Below are positions 15,583-21,935 of a stretch of 21,935 nucleotides of DNA, in pieces. The position numbers and the translations under genes were made by a program. Below the pieces are notes generated by a model, which saw only the letters and a list, made by a program, of their open reading frames with translations, searched no databases and had not been told where the DNA came from. Source of the DNA: an uncultured Eggerthellaceae bacterium (GTDB lineage: Bacteria; Actinomycetota; Coriobacteriia; Coriobacteriales; Eggerthellaceae); assembly GCA_947565915.1 (NCBI GenBank), contig CANOHY010000030.1:1-21935 (forward strand), given 5' to 3'. The number at the start of each line of letters is the position of its first letter. Within the stretch, counting starts at the first letter, position 1.

Positions 15583-16758
15583 ATGCCCTGGGAGAACCAG
15601 CAGGAATTCGAGCGCATCTATCGCGAAGAGGGGCCGCGCGCTGCCACCGATTGGCTCTACCATGCGAGCGCCGATGGCGGCTTCTTGAGCGAAGCTGCCC
15701 ACGCGCGCAACCTGCAATGGTGCTACAAGAGCGCCTGGGGGCCCATTCTGATCAGCGTGAATCGCACGAAGCCCGAAAAGGACCCGCGTGACATCGCAGC
15801 AGCGCTTGCTGCAGAGCAGGCCGATGGCAAACTCGAAACCAGCTGCGCAGCCGACGAGCAAGCCGAGGGCTCCTGCGCTCACCCCGACTGCGTGTTCTGC
15901 TGGGACAGCCCACGCGAGTCGCGCCACCTGCGCGTGCACCTGTCTTTGAACGACCAGCCCCTAAGCCTGCACTTCTCGCCCTATGCCTACTTCGACGAGC
16001 ATTGCATCGTGGCCACCTTCGAGCATCGCCCCATGCAGATCAACCGCCGCACGCTAAGCGACCTTGTGGAGCTTTGCGAGTTATTCCCCGATTACTTCTT
16101 CGGCTCGAACGCAGATTTGCCCATCGTGGGAGGCTCCATCCTAAACCACCATCACTACCAAGGTGGCCGTTTCGCCTTCCCGCTCGATCACGCGCGCTCA
16201 GCACGCAATCTGGGCGCTCCATTTCCCGGCCAGCCTGAAGTGCAGGTGGACATCATGAAGTGGCCGCTTTCCACCGTGCGCTTAGCTTCGGCCAACCGCG
16301 AACAGCTCATCGACGCAGCTGCCGCCATCTTGCGCTGGTGGCAATGCTACAGCAATGAGGCGCTTGGCATCGTGGCGCGCGACGAGGCGGGAACCCTGCA
16401 TAACACCATAACCCCCATTGCGCGCAAGAGCGCGGGAACCTACGTGCTTTACCTGGTACTTCGCTGCAACATCACCTCGCCCGAGCACCCACTGGGCGTG
16501 TTCCACCCACACAGCGAGGTGCATCGCGTGAAGAAAGAGAACATCGGGCTGATCGAGGCCATGGGGCTTGCCATCTTGCCGCCACGCGTAGAAGACGAGT
16601 TCGACTTGGGCGATGGCAGCATGGGCGATGATTATGGGGACAGGCTCGAAGTGGGTGCCCTGTTCACGCTTGGCCTCGAGCAATGCCGCGTTCTGGATAC
16701 CGACCAGCTGGCAAGCGAGCTGGTTTCCTTAGCACGGAAAGAAGGGAGCATGTCATGA
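15583..16758 (+). CDS. galT: Galactose-1-phosphate uridylyltransferase, type 2, short form
   Basis: A 391-residue enzyme that swaps UMP between UDP-glucose and galactose-1-phosphate. Family marks of the Gram-positive type 2 form: ATDWLY (21-26), NRTKPEKDP (60-68), CVFC (103-106), VGGSILNHHHYQGG (182-195) with the catalytic His pair, and the C-terminal HPHSEVHRVKKENIGLIEAMGLAILPPR. Type 2 GalT proteins are usually near 500 residues; this one lacks about the first 100. The start is fixed by the galK stop two bases upstream, with GGAGG 11 bases before it. Its last bases overlap the next gene (ATGA), so the lipoprotein is translationally coupled to it. Confidence 0.9.
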   Translation: MPWENQQEFERIYREEGPRAATDWLYHASADGGFLSEAAHARNLQWCYKSAWGPILISVNRTKPEKDPRDIAAALAAEQADGKLETSCAADEQAEGSCAHPDCVFCWDSPRESRHLRVHLSLNDQPLSLHFSPYAYFDEHCIVATFEHRPMQINRRTLSDLVELCELFPDYFFGSNADLPIVGGSILNHHHYQGGRFAFPLDHARSARNLGAPFPGQPEVQVDIMKWPLSTVRLASANREQLIDAAAAILRWWQCYSNEALGIVARDEAGTLHNTITPIARKSAGTYVLYLVLRCNITSPEHPLGVFHPHSEVHRVKKENIGLIEAMGLAILPPRVEDEFDLGDGSMGDDYGDRLEVGALFTLGLEQCRVLDTDQLASELVSLARKEGSMS

Positions 16759-18116
16759 GAAAGACGATTGCGCTTAGCGCCACCCTGCTGATTGCGGCCT
16801 TGCTCATATTGTGCGCATGTGCTGGGCAATCTGCAAGCCAACAAGCCCCCGAGCCCCCCGCTGGAGAGCCGCCCCAAGGAGCCCCCGAAGGTGCGCCAGG
16901 AGCACCGGGAGGCCCTGGTGCTGGCGAGGTTACCCAAGGAAGCGCTGCCAACACCTTGGACTACGAAACCAGCGTGGCCGACGTTGAGTTCACATCGAAT
17001 GGCGACGACGAGAACGCCCTGCGCGTAAGCGGCGCATCGGTATTCCTCGACAACGTGACCATCAACAAAGCGGCAGGCAATTCATCGAACGTCGAAGCAG
17101 GCGACTTCTACGGCATGAATGCAGCCCTCTTGGCCACTGATGGCGCGAACCTCACCATCAGCAACTCCGTAGTGAACTCGTCAGCACAGAATGGCAATGG
17201 CATTTTCAGCTACGGCGAGGGCACCGTGGTCACCGTCAACGATACGCGCATCACCACCTCAGCCGACAACTCGGGCGGTATTCAGACCGCAGGAGGCGCA
17301 ACTACCTATGCAAGCAACCCCACTGTTGAGACTGCAGGCAACTCCTCTGCTGCCATTAGGAGCGATCGCGGGGGTGGAATAGTTCGCGTAGATGGCGGAA
17401 GCTACACCACCAACGGGCTCAACTCCCCTGCAGTCTATTCCACAGCCGACATCGCAGTAGCAAACGCGCAGCTCACAGCTACGAACTCTGAAGCCTTGGT
17501 GTTGGAGGGCAAGAATTCCATAGCGCTTGAGAACTGCACGGTGAGCGGCTCGATGAGCGAACAAGGCTCGAGCGCCGACGAGAACATCCACAACGTGATG
17601 ATCTACCAATCCATGTCGGGCGATGCGGACGTGGGAACAGCCCAATTCTCCATGGCTGGCGGCTCCTTGGAGGCGCTCGCGGGCGACATGTTCTACATAA
17701 CCAATACCCATGCAGTCATGCAGCTGGACCACGTAGCGCTCACGCCGAGCCCCGACGGGCGTTTGCTAGCCGTGATGGGCAATAGCGGCAATCGCGGTTG
17801 GGGGTCGGCCGAAAGCAATGGGGCAGTAGTCGACTTCCATGCCATAGGCCAACAGCTTGACGGGCAGATCGATGTGGACAGCATCTCGCAGCTCATGCTC
17901 ACCCTGAGCGAGGGAAGCAGCTTCACCGGCACCGTGCGCATCGTAGCCAACGAGCAATCCAGCGATTGGGTCGACAACAACGTGGTGGTTTCCATAGACG
18001 CTGGCTGCACGTGGACGCTCACGGGAGATTGCACCATCTCCGAGCTTCACAACAATGGAACCATAAACTACAACGGCTACACTATAACCTTGGCAAGCGG
18101 CGAGGTTCTGGGCTAG
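16755..18116 (+). CDS. Surface lipoprotein with beta-helix repeats
   Basis: A 453-residue exported protein. A lipoprotein signal (1-21, MRKTIALSATLLIAALLILCA) ends in a lipobox LCAC with Cys22 as the likely lipid anchor. A Pro/Gly/Glu-rich linker (about 30-58) is followed by 380 residues of Asn/Ser/Thr/Gly-rich beta strands spaced about 20-25 residues apart (SGASVFLDNVTINK, DGANLTISNSVVNS, GEGTVVTVNDTRITT, GIVRVDGGSYTT, and so on). This pattern predicts a right-handed parallel beta-helix, a fold used by polysaccharide lyases and adhesins. No catalytic site was recognised. The start overlaps the galT stop, with GGGAG seven bases upstream. Binding of a galactose-containing glycan at the cell surface is a guess from context. 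Confidence 0.85.
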   Translation: MRKTIALSATLLIAALLILCACAGQSASQQAPEPPAGEPPQGAPEGAPGAPGGPGAGEVTQGSAANTLDYETSVADVEFTSNGDDENALRVSGASVFLDNVTINKAAGNSSNVEAGDFYGMNAALLATDGANLTISNSVVNSSAQNGNGIFSYGEGTVVTVNDTRITTSADNSGGIQTAGGATTYASNPTVETAGNSSAAIRSDRGGGIVRVDGGSYTTNGLNSPAVYSTADIAVANAQLTATNSEALVLEGKNSIALENCTVSGSMSEQGSSADENIHNVMIYQSMSGDADVGTAQFSMAGGSLEALAGDMFYITNTHAVMQLDHVALTPSPDGRLLAVMGNSGNRGWGSAESNGAVVDFHAIGQQLDGQIDVDSISQLMLTLSEGSSFTGTVRIVANEQSSDWVDNNVVVSIDAGCTWTLTGDCTISELHNNGTINYNGYTITLASGEVLG

Positions 18117-18143
18117 CTTGAGGAATCGATCAGCGACGATCGG

Positions 18144-19358
18144 ATGGTAATGACTGAAAGTGCACATCTGACCAACGAAGAGGCTTACGCAGAGTTCTTG
18201 GGCACCTGCACACAGTGCGGTAAGTGCGTGCCCTCATGCGAATCGCTTGTATCAGCTCGCTACACCCTGGGCGACATAGCCAATGCGATGCTTTCGGCTG
18301 AGCAGGGTGCGCAATCGCCAAGCGATATCGCGCGCAACATCGCCTCGAACCCGAGCCTGATCCAAGCGGTGCGCGGCTGCTTCTTCTGCGAGGTGTGCAA
18401 GAACACCTGCTTCGCACACAACGATGTGTGCAAGTTGATCTATGCGGCTCGTGACGACTTCAATCAGCTGGGGCTCATCCCTCGCGACACGTACAGCAGC
18501 GTGCTGGTAGACCAAGAGTGGGACATCTTCTCCGTATACCGCGCCATATACGGCATCAACCTGGAAGACCTCAAGCGGCACCTTGCCTTCGAGGGCCACG
18601 AAGCGGAAGGTGACTGTGCCGTGGCCTTCTTCCCGGGCTGTTCGCTTGCTGCTTATGCGCCTAACCTCACACGCAAGATATTCGCCGAGCTGGAGAAACT
18701 CGCAGGCAAGGCCACGCTCATCGACCATTGCTGCGGCTCGCCCCTCAGAAGCGCTGGCTTCTCCGAGCGCGCCGATGCGCTTTGCGACCGCAGCGCCGAA
18801 GAGGTAGCTGCTTCGGGAGCGCAGGTGCTCGTGTGCGTTTGCCCCGGTTGTGCGAACGCGATGCGCGAAACCTTCGCCAGGCGCGGGCAGAACGTGCAGG
18901 TCGAATCCCTTCCAGGGTTTCTCGTACGCCATGGCTTTACGCCCAAGCGCACGCTTCCCGATGCCCCTCTCTTCCTTTCGAAGGCGTGCCAAGACCGCGA
19001 CGGTTCGTATCTTAAGGAAACCTGCGATGTGCTGGGCATCAGTCAATCTACGCCCAGCATCTACGATGGATGTTGCGGCGCGGGCGGTGCCGTGAGCGCC
19101 TTCCAACCCGAGCGCCAGGCAACGCAAGCCAGCGAGAAGCTCGCCTTTGCCCCCGATGGTGCGATGGTGGTGAGCATGTGCCCCACCTGCACCTATACGT
19201 ACGCCTATCGCATGATGGAGGCGCCGCGCAACATAGCGAACAAGCACTATGCCGAACTGCTCTTCGATGAGCAGTTCGATTGGAACACGGTATTCGACCA
19301 GCTCATGGGCATGTACAGCGGCCCCTATGGCGCATGGCTCGCAGAGGTCTTCGCATAA
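18144..19358 (+). CDS. HdrD/GlpC-type Fe-S protein with two CCG domains
   Basis: A 404-residue cytoplasmic electron-transfer protein. The N-terminal ferredoxin-like domain has CTQCGKCVPSC (C22, C25, C28, C32) and CFFCEVCKNTC (C79, C82, C85, C89) for two [4Fe-4S] clusters. Two complete CCG domains follow: C166 ... C196-C197-G ... C233-PG-C236, and C282 ... C310-C311-G ... C346-PT-C349. This is the layout of HdrD, GlpC and LutA/LldE relatives, which pass electrons between an FAD partner and quinone or disulfide acceptors. All CCG cysteines are kept, so noncubane clusters are possible. It starts 27 bases after the lipoprotein stop and is followed after 39 bases by an FAD enzyme, its probable partner. 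The exact start (18144 or 18150) is unclear. Confidence 0.88.
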   Translation: MVMTESAHLTNEEAYAEFLGTCTQCGKCVPSCESLVSARYTLGDIANAMLSAEQGAQSPSDIARNIASNPSLIQAVRGCFFCEVCKNTCFAHNDVCKLIYAARDDFNQLGLIPRDTYSSVLVDQEWDIFSVYRAIYGINLEDLKRHLAFEGHEAEGDCAVAFFPGCSLAAYAPNLTRKIFAELEKLAGKATLIDHCCGSPLRSAGFSERADALCDRSAEEVAASGAQVLVCVCPGCANAMRETFARRGQNVQVESLPGFLVRHGFTPKRTLPDAPLFLSKACQDRDGSYLKETCDVLGISQSTPSIYDGCCGAGGAVSAFQPERQATQASEKLAFAPDGAMVVSMCPTCTYTYAYRMMEAPRNIANKHYAELLFDEQFDWNTVFDQLMGMYSGPYGAWLAEVFA

Positions 19359-19397
19359 GGCGCACGAGGCAGCAAGCCGAAACCAGGAAGGCATCCC

Positions 19398-20726
19398 ATG
19401 AACGAGACCAAGAAGATGAACGAGACTAACGAGACTAGCGAGGCTAACGAGGCTAACGAGGCTAGCGAAACTCTCGCTTCAACCCGAAATGCTTGCGACC
19501 CTGTTGCCATCATCGGGTTCGGCATTGCCGGCTACAATGCCGCAACCGGATTGCGCATGCAAGGTTACAAGGGCACCATCGACGTGTTCTCCACGAACGA
19601 CATGTGTCCCTATAGCCCCATCATGACGAGCTACTATGCTTCAGGCAACGCCAGCTACCAGGATTGCTTCCCGTGGGATCAGGACAAGATCGACCGGCTT
19701 GAGCTCACCGTGCACGACCTATGCCCCGTGCAGCAGATCGACGCAAGCTCCCATTCCATCCACACCCCAAAGGGCACCTTCCCCTATTCAAAATGCATTG
19801 TCGCCTCGGGCTCCGCGCCCGCTTGCCTCCCCTTTGCTGCTGAATGTGCGTATGGGCCGCTCGTGCTGCGCACCATGCAAGATGCCCAAACGCTGCACGA
19901 TGCTCTTGCTGAAGAAGGCTGCAAGCGCGTGCTGATCAGCGGAGCCTCCATGGTTGCCGTGAAGATGCTCGAAGCTGTCTTGCGTACGGGAAAGCAAGCC
20001 ACGCTTGTCGGCCGACAAAGCCGCATCCTCAGCCGCTCGGCGTTTCCCGAAGCGGCCGAGCGCTTCGAGCGCTGCGTTCTCGCCCAGGGTGCCGAGCTTC
20101 TGCTCAACAACTCGATCGAGCACATGAGCGCGATCGAAGACGCCGCGCATCCCTTCGGGCGAATCCTACGGGTGAAGTTCTCGAACGGCGAGGAGCGTGA
20201 ATTCGACCTGGTGCTCGTTGCTCATGGCATGAAGAGCAACCTGGGTTTCCTCGACAAGGGCATCGATTGCCAGGAAGGCATTCTGGTTGACGAGTTCATG
20301 CGCTCGAGCAATCCGGATATCTATGCAGCAGGCGACGTAGCCCAAGCGAGAGAGATAGTCTCGGGCGAGCGCAAGGTGGTCGGCATCTTCAAGAACGCTG
20401 CCTTGCAGGGCCAATGCGCAGGCAGGGCCGTGGCAGCCGAACTCGCCGGCATGGCCCCCGATGCCCGGTTCGCCTACCAGGGATCTCTTATGAGCAACAC
20501 GATCACCTGTAACGATGCGCTATTCCTTTCGGCAGGCGCATGCACCGTGCCCGACAACGGACATCTTGAAACCGACGTGGACGAGGAGATTACGGTGGTG
20601 CGCCTCTTCGAGGGCGACCGCCTGATAGGCTTCAACATCAGCTGCGACCACGACCAGCCTGGCGGGCGCGCCTACGAGCTCAGCGGCATGCTGACGCGCC
20701 AAATTCGCGAAGACGCATCTCGCTAA
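19398..20726 (+). CDS. FAD-dependent pyridine-nucleotide oxidoreductase
   Basis: A 442-residue flavoprotein of the rubredoxin reductase/NADH oxidase/NirB fold. Seen: an FAD-binding GFGIAG motif (40-45), a possible redox Cys70 in MCPYSPIMTSYYASG, a second dinucleotide motif where GxGxxG is replaced by GASMVAVKMLE, and FAD motif YAAGDVAQA. The segment GIFKNAALQGQCAGR after it is typical of the family. The N-terminus carries an extra tail of about 30 residues made largely of NET/NEA/SEA repeats ahead of the Rossmann fold. It directly follows the CCG Fe-S protein, so a joint NAD(P)H-flavin-FeS electron path is inferred. Start 19398 has AAGG seven bases upstream; an ATG at codon 7 is an alternative. 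No clear terminator follows. Confidence 0.87.
   Translation: MNETKKMNETNETSEANEANEASETLASTRNACDPVAIIGFGIAGYNAATGLRMQGYKGTIDVFSTNDMCPYSPIMTSYYASGNASYQDCFPWDQDKIDRLELTVHDLCPVQQIDASSHSIHTPKGTFPYSKCIVASGSAPACLPFAAECAYGPLVLRTMQDAQTLHDALAEEGCKRVLISGASMVAVKMLEAVLRTGKQATLVGRQSRILSRSAFPEAAERFERCVLAQGAELLLNNSIEHMSAIEDAAHPFGRILRVKFSNGEEREFDLVLVAHGMKSNLGFLDKGIDCQEGILVDEFMRSSNPDIYAAGDVAQAREIVSGERKVVGIFKNAALQGQCAGRAVAAELAGMAPDARFAYQGSLMSNTITCNDALFLSAGACTVPDNGHLETDVDEEITVVRLFEGDRLIGFNISCDHDQPGGRAYELSGMLTRQIREDASR
19419..19472 (+). repeat. Six tandem 9-bp repeats inside the FAD oxidoreductase gene
   Basis: Six consecutive 9-base units of the form A(A/G)CGA(G/A)(A/G)CT encode NET-NET-SEA-NEA-NEA-SET. Copy changes would keep the reading frame, so the N-terminal tail length could vary between strains without loss of the enzyme. 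Confidence 0.85.
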
Positions 20727-21007
20727 CCACGTGCCTCTACAGAGGTAAGATGTCGCGCCCTCGGAGCGGGAATTGTCGCGAAATGCAACGCTATGTGCTT
20801 TATTTGCGGTATTGGTCACTCTCGAAGGAGCAGCTACATCGACTTTCCCCCTCACGTGAATGGATTCGACTGCGTGCACCAAGATGCTCCAATCCGTCGT
20901 GCCTGGTCAGTGCGTTCCGCGAGATACATGTTGCTCGGATTCGCTCGATGGGGCATACATCTGCGGCATGAAGTCGATGCAAGTGGCCTTGTCGCAGGTA
21001 TAGAGGA
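20727..21007. other. Intergenic stretch with no supported gene
   Basis: This is 281 bases between converging genes. A 73-codon open frame at 20793-21014 has no ribosome site and runs past the stop of the facing gene, so it is not called. No strong terminator hairpin was found on either strand; CCTC-TACA-GAGG near 20737 is too short to count. Confidence 0.5.
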
Positions 21008-21715
21008 TCATTGACCATCTACCTCATCCTCGGCATGCCAGCGCTCCCAGAACCGAAGCTTAGCGAAGTAATCCCGGCGGTGCTGGCGCACGTAGGGCTG
21101 GAGCGCCTCGACCAGCTCGTCTGGGTCCATGCCCTCCAGCTTGGTCTTGAGGAAGGCGGCAGCCGGAACGGCCTTGTAGTGCTGGACCTCCCTGGAGAAG
21201 ATCGGGCTGACGAACGACTTTGCTCCGCTCAGGCAGCCAACGATCACAAGGTCGCCGGATTGCCTGACCCAGCGCACGTCGTCGATCGGCACCTCCATCA
21301 TAGCCACCTCGCTCTCCATTCCGAGAAAGCCATCTTCGAACCAGGTGATGCAATGGCCATCTGAGCCCGGCTCGTCGAACCCGAGCCTCTCGGCGTACAT
21401 CCGCATTATTCCACGCTGCTTCCTCTTCCACGGCCAGAGTGGTGGCGACTGAGTGATTAGAGCAACGACGAAGGAAAGGGCAAGAAGAATAGGCAACCAG
21501 GACACAAACAGGGAAGTCCATGCTGGAGCACCCATCAACATGACAAGCAACAAGAAGAATAGGATTACATACAATATGACTATGCTTTGCGCAAACCATT
21601 TCTTCCACTTCGACATGAAGTCGCAGATGCGCGAGTACTCGAGGAACAGCTCCCTAGTGAATGAGAAGCTGCATCGCGCGCGCAAGGCGCCAATAGTCGG
21701 GATGCCTGGCTCCAA
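21008..21715 (-). CDS. YcxB-like membrane protein
   Basis: About 235 residues, with two adjacent membrane helices near the N-terminus (in the first 90 residues, SIVILYVILFFLLLVML and SLFVSWLPILLALSFVVALI) and a basic turn (WPWKRKQRG). A soluble C-terminal domain follows (GHCITWFEDGFLGMESEVAMMEVPIDDVRWVRQSGD, read in parts). This shape, two helices then a PH-like domain with 'y.dGi....s....ipw..i..v', fits the YcxB family of unknown function. The start is uncertain: TTG 21715 has GGAGG five bases upstream, TTG 21727 is also open, and ATG 21616 would cut the conserved N-terminal FSFTRELFLEY segment. An in-frame stop lies just above 21727. There is no link to neighbouring genes. Confidence 0.6.
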   Translation of the reverse strand: MEPGIPTIGALRARCSFSFTRELFLEYSRICDFMSKWKKWFAQSIVILYVILFFLLLVMLMGAPAWTSLFVSWLPILLALSFVVALITQSPPLWPWKRKQRGIMRMYAERLGFDEPGSDGHCITWFEDGFLGMESEVAMMEVPIDDVRWVRQSGDLVIVGCLSGAKSFVSPIFSREVQHYKAVPAAAFLKTKLEGMDPDELVEALQPYVRQHRRDYFAKLRFWERWHAEDEVDGQ

Positions 21716-21935
21716 GACGACCTCCAACCCGTTCGGGAGCGCAATCCGATTCTAGCAACCGGGCCCAAAGCGCACAACGAGCCATACAGAGCAGCAATCT
21801 GGTGGAACCGGACTAGCGACGCGCAGCAACGTCCAGATAGGACGTCCATAGATTGCGAGCATGGGCACGGGCACGGATTACGGCTACGGTTCGCCAAACG
21901 AGCCCGATGCCTGCGGAAGGGCTGCGGATGCCTCG

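Noticed and set aside
19419..19472. On/off phase variation by the 9-bp repeat
   Set aside because: The unit is a multiple of three, so copy change cannot shift the frame; only tail length would vary.
20793..21014. A 73-codon frame beginning MCFICGIG
   Set aside because: It has no ribosome site, no recognised domain, and overlaps the stop of the facing YcxB-like gene. It could be a gene remnant, but this cannot be supported.
21861..21935. A possible gene start running off the right edge
   Set aside because: There are only 25 open codons and no convincing ribosome site.

Overview
The window is GC-rich, densely coded bacterial DNA. The gene types suggest a gut anaerobe of the Actinomycetota, class Coriobacteriia, most likely an Eggerthellaceae-type organism. 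The signs are a VanR/VanS-like two-component system, a stand-alone Mrp/NBP35 ATPase, an EF-G2-like factor, and a HdrD-type CCG iron-sulfur protein paired with an FAD oxidoreductase. This is inferred from gene content only; there is no rRNA or other taxonomic marker to confirm it.

Left part, 1-7266, is all on the minus strand. An MTA/SAH deaminase is followed by a hairpin terminator, then a lone ABC exporter. Next comes a structured leader and a likely three-gene operon: EF-G2-like GTPase, PhnP-like metallo-beta-lactamase-fold hydrolase, and a YgjP-like protein that appears to have lost all its zinc ligands. Diverging from the deaminase at 7475 is a Mrp/NBP35 iron-sulfur carrier ATPase, then a small unknown protein; each of these has its own clear terminator.

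Middle part, 8920-12281. A response regulator/sensor kinase pair on the minus strand diverges from a small tail-anchored membrane protein. The gap between them holds TTAA-type hexamers repeated on one face of the DNA helix, a probable operator array for the regulator. Next is a 429-bp gene-free stretch beside tRNA-Ala(GGC). It is packed with hairpins, a second copy of the tRNA 3' end with its own terminator, a duplicated terminator block and a palindrome of about 100 bp. It looks like the scar of repeated insertions at the tRNA 3' end.

Right part, 12315-20726, is a galactoside/galactose locus with an unusual tail. A cytoplasmic glycoside hydrolase family 2 enzyme diverges from galK-galT across a candidate operator. 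galT overlaps by four bases a gene for a beta-helix surface lipoprotein. Two redox genes follow at short spacing: a CCG-domain Fe-S protein and an FAD oxidoreductase. If this is one transcript, sugar entry into the Leloir pathway is tied to a surface protein and an electron-transfer pair. This is the best candidate here for an undescribed functional grouping. No galE, sugar transporter or sugar regulator lies in the window. The right edge (21008-21715, minus) carries a YcxB-like membrane protein.
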